This document shows, piece by piece, positions 1-9,019 of a stretch of DNA of 64,000 nt. The notes under the pieces were generated by a model. The model did not search any database. It was not told where the DNA came from and saw only the letters and a list, made by a program, of their open reading frames with translations. The translations under genes and the position numbers were made by a program. Positions within the stretch are counted from its first letter, which is position 1. The number at the start of each line of letters is the position of its first letter. Where the stretch lies: NCBI RefSeq assembly GCF_023243075.1, contig NZ_JALKFZ020000187.1, positions 16,259-80,258 of the forward strand, given 5' to 3'. This stretch comes from Frankia sp. AiPa1 (GTDB lineage: Bacteria > Actinomycetota > Actinomycetes > Frankiales > Frankiaceae).

Positions 1-3000
1 CTGGCCGCGCGGCCACCGGCCGAGCACCTGCTCCTCGCGATCGACCAGTTCGAGGAGCTGCTGACCATCACCTCGGAGCAGCGCCGAGGCCAGTTCGCCG
101 CGCTGCTCGGCGGTGCGCTGGAACGGCGGCTGCGGATCGTCGCGGCGTTCCGGTCCGAGTACGACCGGACGTTCGCGTCCGATCCGGCATTGCGGGCCCT
201 GCCGGTGACCAGGTTCCCGCTGGAACCACTGGACCCGTTGCAGTTACGCGCCGTGATCGAGCGACCGGCGCGGGAGGCGGGCCTGCGCATCAACGAAGGT
301 CTGCTCATCCGCATGGTCGCCGACACGGTGACCGGTATGGCCCTGCCGCTGCTGGCGTTCACGCTGTGGAAACTCGCCGCGGACCTGGACCGGGGTGACG
401 AGATCAGCGGGCTGCGCTACTCCGATCTCGGCGGCGTGCGGGGCACCATCGTCCATCAGGCCGACCAGGCCCTCGCCGAGGCGACCCGCGCGGGCGCCGC
501 CACCGAGGAGCAGGTGCTCACCAGTCTGCTGCGGCTGGTCTCGTTCGACGACTTCGGTCTGCTCATCTCGGAACGCGTCGACGCCAGTTATCTGTCGGCG
601 CCGCACCGGGCCCGGCTCGAGCCGTTCGTCGCGCGGCGCCTCGTGATCACCGACGTCATCAATGGCCACACCGTGTACAGCGTCGCCCATCAGGCCTTCC
701 TGACCGCCTGGCCTCCCTTGGAGGGACGGATCGAGGCCGAGCGGGACGTGCTGCGCCGGCAACGCCAGATCGAGCGCGACGCCCGGCACTGGCGCGAGGC
801 CGGCCGGCCCACGTCCCTGCTGTGGACCCGCCCCCAACTCCGGGCCTTCGTGAGCGCCACCCCACCACGCGTGCGCACCGACGAGGGCGACGGCAACGAC
901 CAGAGCCGCACCGACGACGGGGACGGCATCAACGACCAGAGCGGCACCGACGACGGGGACGGCGACAACCACGAGGGCGGCGAGGACGAGGCCGGCGACG
1001 ACGGGATTCGACCTGACGGGGACGACGCCGCAGGCGTCGCGGCCGGCTCGCATGGGCGGGAAGGATCGACGGCCGGGGCGCGGCGTGGCGGTCCGTGGGC
1101 CCGGTCGGGCCGGCGGCGATGGGGACGACGACGGCGGTCGGGGCGGCAGGCGCGGGAGCAGGTGGGCCGGCGGACGCATCAGGCGTCGGCGAGCCCGGGG
1201 CTGACCCCGGATGCCGTGGAGTTCCTGCAGGCGAGTATCCGCCGCGACCGTCGACTGCGCGCTCGGGCGATCGCCGTTCTGTCGTCGCTGTTGGTGGCGG
1301 CGCTGCTCGCCGCCGTCGTCGCGACCGTCTACAGCCGCACGGCGCTGCACGAGCGGCGGCTGGCGGTCAGCCGGGGGCTGATCCAGGAGGCGATCACCCT
1401 GCGCCAGAGCGACCCGAGGGTCTCGCTGCTGCTCAGCATCGAGGCATACCGGATCGCGCCGACCGTGGCCGCCCGCGGGAACCTGCTCAGCGCCCAGGCC
1501 AGCTACTACGCCGACACGGTGGATGCCGACACGGTGGATGCCCACACCGCGGGCACCCACACGGCGGGCCCTGACACCCCGGACGCCGGCGCCCCGCCGA
1601 GCCCGGCGGGGCCGGTGCACGCGGTGGCCTACGCGCCCGCGTCGAGGCACCAGATGGCCACCGCCGGCCACGACGGAGCGGTCCGGGTCTGGGACACCGG
1701 CGCCACCCACCGGCCCCCGACCGCGGTCCTCTGGCATGACAGCCCGGTGTACTCGGTGGCGTTCAGCCCGGATGGCCAGCGGCTGGCCACCGGCGAGCAG
1801 GACGGCACCGTGAGCCTGTGGGACGTCGCGACCGGGCGGCTTCTGCGCCGCGGCCCAGCCTCCGGCGAGGCGGCCGACCAGGTCGCGTTCGCGCCGGGCG
1901 GTGATCTGCTGGCCGTCGCCTCGGCGAGCGGGCGGATCGAACTGCTGGGGACCTCCCGGCTGGAGCCACGCGCGAGCGCGCGGGTCGGGCCCGGACCGGT
2001 GCAGACCGCGGCGTTCAGCCGCAGCGGGGCGTTGCTCGCCGCCGCCGGCGCCGACGACACCATTTCGATCTTCCAGACCTCGTCGCTGCTCGCGTCCGCG
2101 AAGGAGGGCTCCTCCGCGCGTCCCCAGGTTCGGGTGCTGGGCGGGCACACCGGCACGGCCCGTGCGGTGGCCTTCTCACCCGCCTCCTCCCCCGGAGGCG
2201 ACGTGCTGGCGGTCGGGAGTGACGACCGGTCGGTGCGGCTGTGGCGGGTGCCCGGCACCGGCCGGCCGATCCCCGTCGCGACGTTCGTCGGGCATACCGG
2301 TCCGGTCGACACGGTGGCCTTCTCGCCGGACGGCGGCGTGCTCGCCAGTGGAGCGGACGACGGCTCCGCGCGGATCTGGGACGTCGGGGCACGGACGGGC
2401 CTTTCGGCACTGTCCGGACCGTCGAGGTCCGTGCTGTGCCTGGCCTTCAGCCCCGACGGGCGCACCCTGGCCGGGGCGGGCGCCGACGGCGTCACCGGGC
2501 TGTGGCACATCTCCCGCCCGGTTTCGCGCGACCAGGCGCCGATCGTGGCCTCGGTCGCCCTCACCCGCGGTGCCAACCCGAACCTCCCAGCCAACCCGAA
2601 CGGCACGGCCAACCCGAACGGCACGGCCGGCGCGGATGGCGCGCGTGGCGCGAGCACGGATGGCGCGCGTAGCGCGTCCAGCCAGCTCGCGGCGACCGCG
2701 GGAGCCGACCGTACGGTCAGGCTGTGGCGGCTCGACCCGCCCGCCTATGTGTCCTCGATCGACCTGTCCTCCGTCGGGGTGGCCGGGGCCGGGGCCGGGC
2801 AGTCCGGACCGGCCCAGGTCGCCACCGTGGAGGGCTCGTGGGCGGCCGCCGCACTGGCGTTCGACCGTGACGGAACCCGGCTGGCCGCCGCGCGCGACGA
2901 CCGCGTGGCCGTCCTCGACCCACGAGCGGGTGCCACGCGGACGGTGCTGGTCGACCGAGCTCCCCGCTCGGGCGCCGAGGCGGACGACATCGCGGTGAAC

Positions 3001-3741
3001 GCGGTCGATATCTCACCCGACGGGACTCGGATCGCCATCGGCGGCACCGACAACACGGTGCGGGTCGAAGCGATCGACCCGCACCGGGCGGGCACGGTCC
3101 TCTACCGCCATGACAACCCCGTGAACGCCGTGCGATTCACACCGGACGGTCGCACCGTGGCCAGCGCCAGCGACGACGGCTGGGTCAGCCTCTGGGACCT
3201 GCGCGACCCCGAAGGCGGCACGCGACGGGTGGACCTGCGCGGCCCGGGCCCGATGAAGTCGCTGGCGGTCAGCGCCGACGGCCAGCGCGTGGCCGGCGGG
3301 TCGGACGACGGCTCGGTACTGGTGTGGACGATCAGCCGGCCACGGCCCGGCCAGCCGTACCAGAGCGGGTCACCCCGAACGCTGACCGGCGGCGACCAGG
3401 CGGTCACCTCGATCGCGTTCAGTCCCGACCTGACCTGGATCGCCGGGGCCAGCGTGGACGGGTCGGTGCGGATCTGGGACGCCCACACCGGGGATCTGTA
3501 CGCGGTGCTCAGTGGCCGTGACGCCAGCGCCGTCGCGTTCACCATGGACAGCACGGAACTCGTCACCGCGGACCATGACGGAACCCTGCTGACCTGGCAG
3601 ATCGACCCGGACAAGGTCATCAGCGCGATCTGCGCGCCCGGCCCGGCCATGGGCGGGCGGGAATGGACCCGTTACATGCCGACCGGCGACTACCGGCGGA
3701 CCTGCCCGCCGCAGGCCTCACCCGGCTCGGCCACCGGGTGA
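1..3741 (+). CDS. nSTAND1-type NTPase with C-terminal WD40 propeller (5' partial)
   Basis: The frame is open from base 1, so the true start and the P-loop lie outside the window. The first visible residues carry a Walker-B-like AIDQFEELLT motif, typical of novel STAND (nSTAND1) NTPases. A winged-helix-like region with QAFLTAWPPL follows. Next comes an Asp/Gly-rich repetitive linker (about nt 870-1020) and one hydrophobic segment (AIAVLSSLLVAALLAAVVAT, about nt 1266-1330) that should cross the membrane. From about nt 1600 to 3610 there are roughly a dozen WD40-like units with FSPDG and VRLW/ARIWD motifs. In this family the NTPase acts as a signalling switch and the propeller as a sensor, so a conflict or regulatory role is plausible. 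The partner is unknown. A solute-binding protein follows 55 bp downstream in the same direction. Confidence 0.85.
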   Translation: MAARPPAEHLLLAIDQFEELLTITSEQRRGQFAALLGGALERRLRIVAAFRSEYDRTFASDPALRALPVTRFPLEPLDPLQLRAVIERPAREAGLRINEGLLIRMVADTVTGMALPLLAFTLWKLAADLDRGDEISGLRYSDLGGVRGTIVHQADQALAEATRAGAATEEQVLTSLLRLVSFDDFGLLISERVDASYLSAPHRARLEPFVARRLVITDVINGHTVYSVAHQAFLTAWPPLEGRIEAERDVLRRQRQIERDARHWREAGRPTSLLWTRPQLRAFVSATPPRVRTDEGDGNDQSRTDDGDGINDQSGTDDGDGDNHEGGEDEAGDDGIRPDGDDAAGVAAGSHGREGSTAGARRGGPWARSGRRRWGRRRRSGRQAREQVGRRTHQASASPGLTPDAVEFLQASIRRDRRLRARAIAVLSSLLVAALLAAVVATVYSRTALHERRLAVSRGLIQEAITLRQSDPRVSLLLSIEAYRIAPTVAARGNLLSAQASYYADTVDADTVDAHTAGTHTAGPDTPDAGAPPSPAGPVHAVAYAPASRHQMATAGHDGAVRVWDTGATHRPPTAVLWHDSPVYSVAFSPDGQRLATGEQDGTVSLWDVATGRLLRRGPASGEAADQVAFAPGGDLLAVASASGRIELLGTSRLEPRASARVGPGPVQTAAFSRSGALLAAAGADDTISIFQTSSLLASAKEGSSARPQVRVLGGHTGTARAVAFSPASSPGGDVLAVGSDDRSVRLWRVPGTGRPIPVATFVGHTGPVDTVAFSPDGGVLASGADDGSARIWDVGARTGLSALSGPSRSVLCLAFSPDGRTLAGAGADGVTGLWHISRPVSRDQAPIVASVALTRGANPNLPANPNGTANPNGTAGADGARGASTDGARSASSQLAATAGADRTVRLWRLDPPAYVSSIDLSSVGVAGAGAGQSGPAQVATVEGSWAAAALAFDRDGTRLAAARDDRVAVLDPRAGATRTVLVDRAPRSGAEADDIAVNAVDISPDGTRIAIGGTDNTVRVEAIDPHRAGTVLYRHDNPVNAVRFTPDGRTVASASDDGWVSLWDLRDPEGGTRRVDLRGPGPMKSLAVSADGQRVAGGSDDGSVLVWTISRPRPGQPYQSGSPRTLTGGDQAVTSIAFSPDLTWIAGASVDGSVRIWDAHTGDLYAVLSGRDASAVAFTMDSTELVTADHDGTLLTWQIDPDKVISAICAPGPAMGGREWTRYMPTGDYRRTCPPQASPGSATG

Positions 3742-3796
3742 GCGGCCGGCGCGGGGACACAGGGGAAGGGCCTGCCCGGCGGGAGACGCGAGGCCG

Positions 3797-5155
3797 ATGG
3801 GAGAGAGGTGCGGGGAAACTGTGAGTGCGAGAGGCAGGAGTGAGACGGGCCGGTGGCCCACGCCCAGCCGCCGCCAGCTGGTGCGGGCCGCGGCGGCCAC
3901 CATCACCGTGGGTGTGGGCGTTCCCGGGGGGCTGGCCCTGTCCGGGCTGCTGCGCGCGAGGGACGACGGTGATGATCCCGACCTGCGCCGCGTCCGCTGG
4001 GCGGCCAGCTCCAACGACCAGAACCTGATCGACTCCCGCCAGGTGCTCATCAGCGCCTTCCAGCGAGCCCATCCGGAGATCACGGTCAAGCTGTGGCTGG
4101 TGCCCTTCAGCACCGACGCCAAGCGCGCGGCCCTCACCGAGCTGCTCCGCGGCGGTGAGGACGGGCCGGACGTCTACCTCGGCGACGTGATCTGGCTGGC
4201 CGAGTTCGCCGCGAAGAACCTCGCGCTGCCGCTGGACGACCAGTTCGACCGGGCATTCTGGTCCCGCTTCGATTCCACCCTGTTGGACGCGTCGACCTAC
4301 CGGGGTCGTGTCTACGCGGTGCCCTATTTCGCCAACCGGGGATTGCTCTACTACCGCCCGGACCTGATGACGCGGATCGGCCGCCCGCCTCCCACGACCT
4401 GGGAAGAGCTCGCGGGCGCCGCGCGGCTGCTGCGCGGCCTGCCGCGCACCCCTCACCACGTCGTCTGGCAGGGTGACGCCTACGAAGGGCTGACCTGCGT
4501 GTGGACCGAGTTCGCGGCCAGCGCCGGTGGCCGGATCACCGACGCGGCGCTGCGCCACTCGACCATCAACACACCGTCGTGTGCGCGGGCGCTGGGTTTC
4601 ATGTGCGGGCTGGTGACGCAGGGCCTGGCCCCTCGGGATCTCGCGACCATGCGGGAACAGCAGACCACCGACCTGTACAACAACGACGAGGTAGCCTTCA
4701 TGCGCGGCTGGAACACCGCGGACACCGCGCTCGGCTCGAAACCGTGGAAATACGCCGCCACACCCCTGCCCACGTTCGCCGGCCTGCCCAAGCCGGGATA
4801 CTCCGCGATCGGCGGATGGAGCATGTTCGTCAACCCGCGCACCCGACGGCTGGACGCGGTGCGCTCCTTCGTCGAGTGGATGACGAGCCCGCCGGCGCAA
4901 CGCACGCTCTCCCGCTACGGCCAGATGCCGACGAACCGGTCGGTGATCGAGCAGAGTTCCCTCGACAACGACAGCCCGGTGCTGGCGGTCATCCGTGGGG
5001 TCCGTCCGGTCGCCCGGCCCGCCGCCATGCCGCGTTACCCCGAGCTGAGCCGGGTCGTCTACACCAACATCCACCGTGCCCTGAGTACCGAGCTGAGCCC
5101 CGCGCAGGCCCTGGCCCGCGCGCACCACGACCTCAACGCCATCCTCGCGAGCTGA
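3797..5155 (+). CDS. Extracellular solute-binding protein, family 1 (sugar ABC type), Tat-like signal
   Basis: This 452-residue protein has the pattern of family 1 periplasmic sugar-binding proteins: an ASSNDQN...AFQRAHPEITVKL start, a GPDVYLGDVIWLAEFA block, YRGRVYAVPYFANRGLLYYR, and GGWSMFVNP near the C-terminus. The N-terminus contains SRRQLVRA before a hydrophobic stretch (about residues 29-55), which looks like a twin-arginine export signal without a lipobox. No permease or ATPase genes lie nearby, so it may serve an unlinked transporter or act as a sensor for the nSTAND1-WD40 protein 55 bp upstream, with which it is probably co-transcribed. An alternative GTG start at 3821 has a GGGGA Shine-Dalgarno and would shorten it by eight residues. 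Confidence 0.85.
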   Translation: MGERCGETVSARGRSETGRWPTPSRRQLVRAAAATITVGVGVPGGLALSGLLRARDDGDDPDLRRVRWAASSNDQNLIDSRQVLISAFQRAHPEITVKLWLVPFSTDAKRAALTELLRGGEDGPDVYLGDVIWLAEFAAKNLALPLDDQFDRAFWSRFDSTLLDASTYRGRVYAVPYFANRGLLYYRPDLMTRIGRPPPTTWEELAGAARLLRGLPRTPHHVVWQGDAYEGLTCVWTEFAASAGGRITDAALRHSTINTPSCARALGFMCGLVTQGLAPRDLATMREQQTTDLYNNDEVAFMRGWNTADTALGSKPWKYAATPLPTFAGLPKPGYSAIGGWSMFVNPRTRRLDAVRSFVEWMTSPPAQRTLSRYGQMPTNRSVIEQSSLDNDSPVLAVIRGVRPVARPAAMPRYPELSRVVYTNIHRALSTELSPAQALARAHHDLNAILAS

Positions 5156-5191
5156 ACCGCCGCCCCGGCACGGCTTCGGCGCGGTCTCGCG

Positions 5192-5593
5192 CTACCGGGC
5201 CTTCGCGGTGGCCCGCTGGCTGGCCCGGTCGAGGGCGGCGACGAGCTGGTCCTTCGTCATGGTGGAGCGCCCGGGGATGTCCAGCTCGCGGGCGCGTTCG
5301 AGCAGGTGCCGCTTGCTGGCGTTCGCGTCGATCCCGCCGTGGCTCGTCCCACCGGCGCCACGCGGGGTCGCCGCACGCGAGTCGGACGGCCCCTTCGCGC
5401 CGCCCGCCTTCGGCTCCCAGCGGTCGCCGACCTTCTCGAACGAGTGCTTGAGCGCGGCGAACGCGGTCTGATGGGCGCGCCGGCCCTCGCCGTACTCGTC
5501 GACCGCGGCGTCATGCGTCCTGATCCACGTCCGCTGGGCCTTACGGGACGAGCGAGCCACCGTCGAGGGCAGCTCCTGCTCACCGGGCATCAT
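5192..5593 (-). CDS. ChaB-domain protein with C-terminal Rho-N/SAP-like helix pair
   Basis: This is a small basic protein of 133 residues. The N-terminal half (TVARSSRKAQRTWIRTHDAA through KHSFEKVGDRW) matches the ChaB fold. ChaB proteins are named for a cation transport regulator, but their real function is unclear. The C-terminal part (ASKRHLLERARELDIPGRST with MTKDQLVAAL) resembles the small Rho-N/SAP-like helix-extended-helix motif that often binds nucleic acid. The ATG at 5593 is chosen because GAGGT lies about seven bases upstream. An in-frame start at 5608 is also possible. The gene is convergent with the solute-binding protein gene to its left. Confidence 0.75.
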   Translation of the reverse strand: MMPGEQELPSTVARSSRKAQRTWIRTHDAAVDEYGEGRRAHQTAFAALKHSFEKVGDRWEPKAGGAKGPSDSRAATPRGAGGTSHGGIDANASKRHLLERARELDIPGRSTMTKDQLVAALDRASQRATAKAR

Positions 5594-5648
5594 GGTCACC
5601 AACCTCACGCGATCGGATTCTCGGCTTCCAGCAGGCGGCTACCCGGGC

Positions 5649-6497
5649 TCACGCCGGCAAAACCGCCCGGGTCACCTCACGGCGCGGGGCCGCGGCGCGG
5701 ATCTCAGCGCACGCCGTGGCGGCGACCAGCAGGGCGATGCCGGGTTCTCCGGTGGGATGCAGCAGGTGGGCGGCCGCGGGCTCGCCGGCGAGATCGACCG
5801 CCGGCCGGCCGAAGGCGCCGACACCCCGGCAGTCCCAGACCGGGGTGAGCCGTGGATGATCGGCACGCAGCAGAGCGGCGACCTCGATGATCCGCGGGTC
5901 CGCGGGATGCAGGTCCGCGGCCATCCGGAACTGCCGCGCGACCGGCAGGAGCAGGCCCCGCGCCCCGGCCGGCGCGCCGGCCACCAACCAGAGCAGATGG
6001 CGCCGCGCCGGCTCGTATTCGGCGGGGTCGCCGAACAGCCGGACCCACGCCGTGTTGACGGCGGCGACGTCCAGGCGGTGGTCCAGCAGCGCGGCGGGGC
6101 CGTCACGCCAGCCGTCCACCAGCGGTGCCACCGCACGCAGCTGGCTGTCGGACGCGGCGCGCTCGCGTGGCTCGGGCGCCCCGAGCCGACGCAGGTGCCG
6201 GCGCCCCACCTCGTCGAGGCGCAGTACCCGGCCGACAGCGTCGAGGACCTGCGCGGAGGCCGCCACCCGGCCCTGCTCCAGGCCCGTGTACCAGGTGAGG
6301 CTGACCCCGGCGAGGCTCGCCAGCTCCTCCCGGCGCAGCCCCGGCCCGCGGCGGCGCGCCCCCGCGGGCAGCCCCACGCTGGCCGGCTCGATCAGCCCGC
6401 GGTAGGCCCGCAGGCAGGCGCCGAGTTCACGGCGTCGCGCCGCGCTCAGCCGCGCCGACGGCGCGGGCGCCGTTGTCAAGAGTGCGCCGGGTGTCAT
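5649..6497 (-). CDS. XRE-family regulator with MmyB-like ligand-binding domain
   Basis: This 282-residue transcription factor has an N-terminal helix-turn-helix with the actinobacterial signature RRRGPGLRREELASLAGVS followed by WYTGLEQGR. A MmyB/PAS-like domain follows (LLDHRLDVAAVNTAWVRLFG ... RHLLWLV), which in this family binds a lipid-like or small-molecule ligand. The ATG at 6497 begins MTPGALLTTAP; the open frame runs further upstream but is low-complexity. It is divergent from the F420-type oxidoreductase at 6586, so it may regulate that gene and itself from the shared spacer. That is inferred from position only. Confidence 0.85.
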   Translation of the reverse strand: MTPGALLTTAPAPSARLSAARRRELGACLRAYRGLIEPASVGLPAGARRRGPGLRREELASLAGVSLTWYTGLEQGRVAASAQVLDAVGRVLRLDEVGRRHLRRLGAPEPRERAASDSQLRAVAPLVDGWRDGPAALLDHRLDVAAVNTAWVRLFGDPAEYEPARRHLLWLVAGAPAGARGLLLPVARQFRMAADLHPADPRIIEVAALLRADHPRLTPVWDCRGVGAFGRPAVDLAGEPAAAHLLHPTGEPGIALLVAATACAEIRAAAPRREVTRAVLPA

Positions 6498-6585
6498 GGT
6501 GTCACTGTTCCTTCCCCCATCCGTCCTGCCAGCATCGGTCCTGCCAGCATCGTCACGCCTCTGGTCGGCGGACCGGTTCCCGGCC

Positions 6586-7593
6586 ATGCTCGGCCGAGTG
6601 ATTCGTATCGGTGTCAACCTCGTCGCCGGGCCTCCCACTCCCGGCCCTGGCTCTCCCGCCGCCGCGTCCGAGGACGGTCCCGCCGTCGCCGATGGTCGCG
6701 CCGGGCGTCGCGCCGGCAATCTCGTGGATGAGATCGTCGCGACCGCCACGGTGGTGGCCGATGCCGGCCTGCCCACCGGCTGGCTTCCCCAGGGTCTCGG
6801 CTATGACGCGATCGGCGTGCTCACCGCGCTCGCCCGGGACGTGCCGGGCCTGGAACTCGGGACGTCCGTCGTGATCGTCCAGCCGCGTCATCCGCGGGTG
6901 CTGGCCGCGCAGGCGCTCACCGCCCAGGCCGCCGCGCACGGGCGGTTCACCCTCGGGCTCGGGGTCAGTCATCCCGGCCTGCTGGAGGTCTACGGTCAGC
7001 CGTTCCACCGGCCGCTCGCCGCGTTGCGTGCCCACCTCGACACCCTGCTGCCGATCCTCGACGGCCGCGCGGTCCCCGGCGCGTCCGGCGCGGGCTCCCA
7101 GGCGGCCGACAGCGCCGTGCCGGGAGCCGCGCCACGCGTCCCGGTGCTGCTCGGCGCGCTCGGGCCGGCGATGCTGCGCCTGGCCGGGCAGCGCACCGAC
7201 GGCACGATCACCTTCCTCGCCGGGCAGCGCACCATCGGTGATCATGTTGTGCCCCTGATCGGTGCGGCCGCGCGGGAGGCCGGTCGCCCGGCGCCGCGCG
7301 TCGTCGTGGGCCTGCCGGTGGCGGTCACCACCGAGCCGGACCGTATCCGCGCCGAGCTGAGCGCCGAGTACGCCGGCTACGCCCGCCTGCCCTCCTACAG
7401 CGCCGCCCTGGCCCGCGACGGCCTGGCCGAGACCGAGGCGGGCGCGCTCGCCGTCGTCGGCGACGAGGAGACGGTCGCCAAGGGCCTCGCCGCCTATGGC
7501 GATCTCGGCGCGACCGACGCGCTCGTCAGCCTGGTCGGCACCCCCGAGGAACGCACCCGTACCCTGCGCGCACTCGCCGCGCTGCACGCATAA
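6586..7593 (+). CDS. LLM-class (luciferase-like) F420-dependent oxidoreductase
   Basis: This predicted cytoplasmic flavin- or F420-dependent TIM-barrel oxidoreductase has about 335 residues. It starts RIGVNL and continues with DEIVATATVVADAGLPTGWL, a PGLELGTSVVIVQPRHP strand and RFTLGLGVSHPGLLEVYGQP. All are landmarks of the luciferase-like monooxygenase superfamily. The layout resembles the compact actinobacterial subgroup often annotated as an F420-dependent LLM family; the substrate is unknown. ATG 6586 or GTG 6598 could be the start, and neither has a strong ribosome site. It is divergent from an XRE/MmyB regulator and followed by an SDR gene about 200 bp downstream, suggesting a small redox locus. 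Confidence 0.85.
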   Translation: MLGRVIRIGVNLVAGPPTPGPGSPAAASEDGPAVADGRAGRRAGNLVDEIVATATVVADAGLPTGWLPQGLGYDAIGVLTALARDVPGLELGTSVVIVQPRHPRVLAAQALTAQAAAHGRFTLGLGVSHPGLLEVYGQPFHRPLAALRAHLDTLLPILDGRAVPGASGAGSQAADSAVPGAAPRVPVLLGALGPAMLRLAGQRTDGTITFLAGQRTIGDHVVPLIGAAAREAGRPAPRVVVGLPVAVTTEPDRIRAELSAEYAGYARLPSYSAALARDGLAETEAGALAVVGDEETVAKGLAAYGDLGATDALVSLVGTPEERTRTLRALAALHA

Positions 7594-7787
7594 CGGCCCC
7601 GCCTCTCCCACCACGACGGCTCCCACCACGACGGCCGCCTCACCGCCACCGCGGCCACCCGCGACCACCATCGCCACCGCGGCCATCGCGTGGCCAGCGG
7701 CCACCGCCGATCTGGTCAACGGCCGCGGTGCCAATACGCTCCCATCGTCAGACCGGACCGGACAGCGACAACGGAGCGGACACGACG

Positions 7788-8744
7788 ATGACGGCCAGCA
7801 GCGACCAGTCGGCTCACCCAGCCCAGCCCGCCAGCACCCTCACCCCCGCAGGCGCCCCCACTCCCGCCAGCACCCCCACTCCCGCTGCCACGGATGCGGG
7901 GCGGACGACGGTCGCGGTCGTCACAGGCGGCGCGGGCGGGATGGGTGCCGCCACGGCGCGGATCCTTGGTCGTGAGCACCGGGTGATCCTCAGCGACGTC
8001 CATCAGGAGCACCTTGACCAGGCCGTCAAAGAGCTCCAGGGTGCCGGGATCGACGCCGAGGGTGTGGTCTGTGACATCGCCGACCGGGCCTCGGTCGACG
8101 CGTTGTTCGGCCGGGCGCGGGCGGCTGGCCGGGTCATGGCTGTGGTCCATGCCGCCGGTGTCAGCCCGTCGATGGGTTCCGCCGAGACCATCGTGCGGAT
8201 CAATGCTCTGGGCACCATCCACATCACCCAGGCCGCGCTGGCGGCCGCCGGTGAGGGCTTCGCGCTCGTCAACGTCGCCTCCATCGCCGGGCACATGGTG
8301 CCTCGGCTGCTCGTCCCGACGCGGGCCTACGCCCTCGCGGACACCGACCCCGCCGCGTTCACTCGCAAGCTCGTGGCGGCGGCGAACCGTGGCCCGAAGG
8401 CGGGGCGCGCGGGTTCGGCCTACTCGCTGAGCAAGAATTTCGTCATCTGGTATTCGCGTCACCTGGCCGGCGCGTTCGGGGCCCGGGGCGCGCGCGTCCT
8501 GTCGGTCTCCCCGGGCTCGTTCGACACGACGATGGGCCGGCTCGAGGAGGCCAGCGGCGCCGGGAAACTCGTCGAGTACGCGGCACTGCGTCGGTTCGGG
8601 ACGCCGACGGAGATCGCCGAGCTGCTCGCGTTCTGCGCGAGCGGGAAACCCGGCTACCTCACCGGCACCGACATCCTCTGTGACGGCGGCACCCGCGCCG
8701 GCCTCACCCTCCGCTCGATGATCGCGTTGGCCCGCGGCCAGTAG
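7788..8744 (+). CDS. Short-chain dehydrogenase/reductase (SDR)
   Basis: This is a 318-residue classical SDR. After a Pro/Thr-rich N-terminal tail of about 40 residues, the Rossmann motif TGGAGGMG binds NAD(P)H. VCDIADRASV gives the adenine-site Asp, and HAAG replaces the usual NAAG. The catalytic part is NVASIAG, then YSLSK (YxxxK), then a SPGSFDTTMG loop. The C-terminal LTGTDILCDGGTRAG is typical. ATG 7788 is preceded by GGAGCGG. A longer in-frame start exists at 7728, but the added residues look non-coding. Substrate unknown. The bases between 7594 and 7787 contain only simple CCACCGC-type sequence. Confidence 0.88.
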   Translation: MTASSDQSAHPAQPASTLTPAGAPTPASTPTPAATDAGRTTVAVVTGGAGGMGAATARILGREHRVILSDVHQEHLDQAVKELQGAGIDAEGVVCDIADRASVDALFGRARAAGRVMAVVHAAGVSPSMGSAETIVRINALGTIHITQAALAAAGEGFALVNVASIAGHMVPRLLVPTRAYALADTDPAAFTRKLVAAANRGPKAGRAGSAYSLSKNFVIWYSRHLAGAFGARGARVLSVSPGSFDTTMGRLEEASGAGKLVEYAALRRFGTPTEIAELLAFCASGKPGYLTGTDILCDGGTRAGLTLRSMIALARGQ

Positions 8745-8785
8745 CGCGAGGACCTCGAGGACATGCTGTTCGACGAGCAGACCCC

Positions 8786-8980
8786 CTGAACCTGGTCATG
8801 AAGAAGCTCACCGGCTGGGCCGCGGTGATCGCCGTCCCGACCCTGGTCACCGGCTTCTTCGGCCAGAACGTCCCCTTCCCAGGCAGCGGCGAGAGCTGGG
8901 GCTTCGCCATCGATCTCGGCCTGCTCATCACCTCGATGACGACCCTCTGCCTCGTCTTCCGCCGCCGCGGCTGGCTCTGA
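8786..8980 (+). pseudogene. CorA-type magnesium transporter remnant (C-terminal tip only)
   Basis: The frame encodes LNLVMKKLTGWAAVIAVPT, then VTGFFGQNVPFPG, then a second hydrophobic helix ending FRRRGWL. These are the two C-terminal membrane helices of CorA-family Mg2+ channels, with the GMN-type motif appearing as GQN as in many actinobacterial members. The roughly 260-residue cytoplasmic funnel is missing: upstream in this frame the CorA pattern ends and the SDR gene begins. ATG 8798 could still give a 60-residue two-helix peptide. I read it as a fossil, not a functional channel. Confidence 0.7.
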
Positions 8981-9003
8981 GCGGGCGGGCTTCGCCCCCG
9001 CCG
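8981..9003. terminator. G+C-rich hairpin between convergent genes
   Basis: A short stem (GCGGGCGGGC, TTC loop, GCCCCCGC) follows the CorA remnant's stop and lies just beyond the stop of the large minus-strand gene at 9020. No U-tract follows. It could end transcription from both sides. Confidence 0.3.
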
Positions 9004-9019
9004 GCACGGCCTGGCCGCG

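Noticed and set aside
244..2148. Minus-strand frame of 634 codons
   Set aside because: Antisense shadow of the WD40 protein; no motifs.
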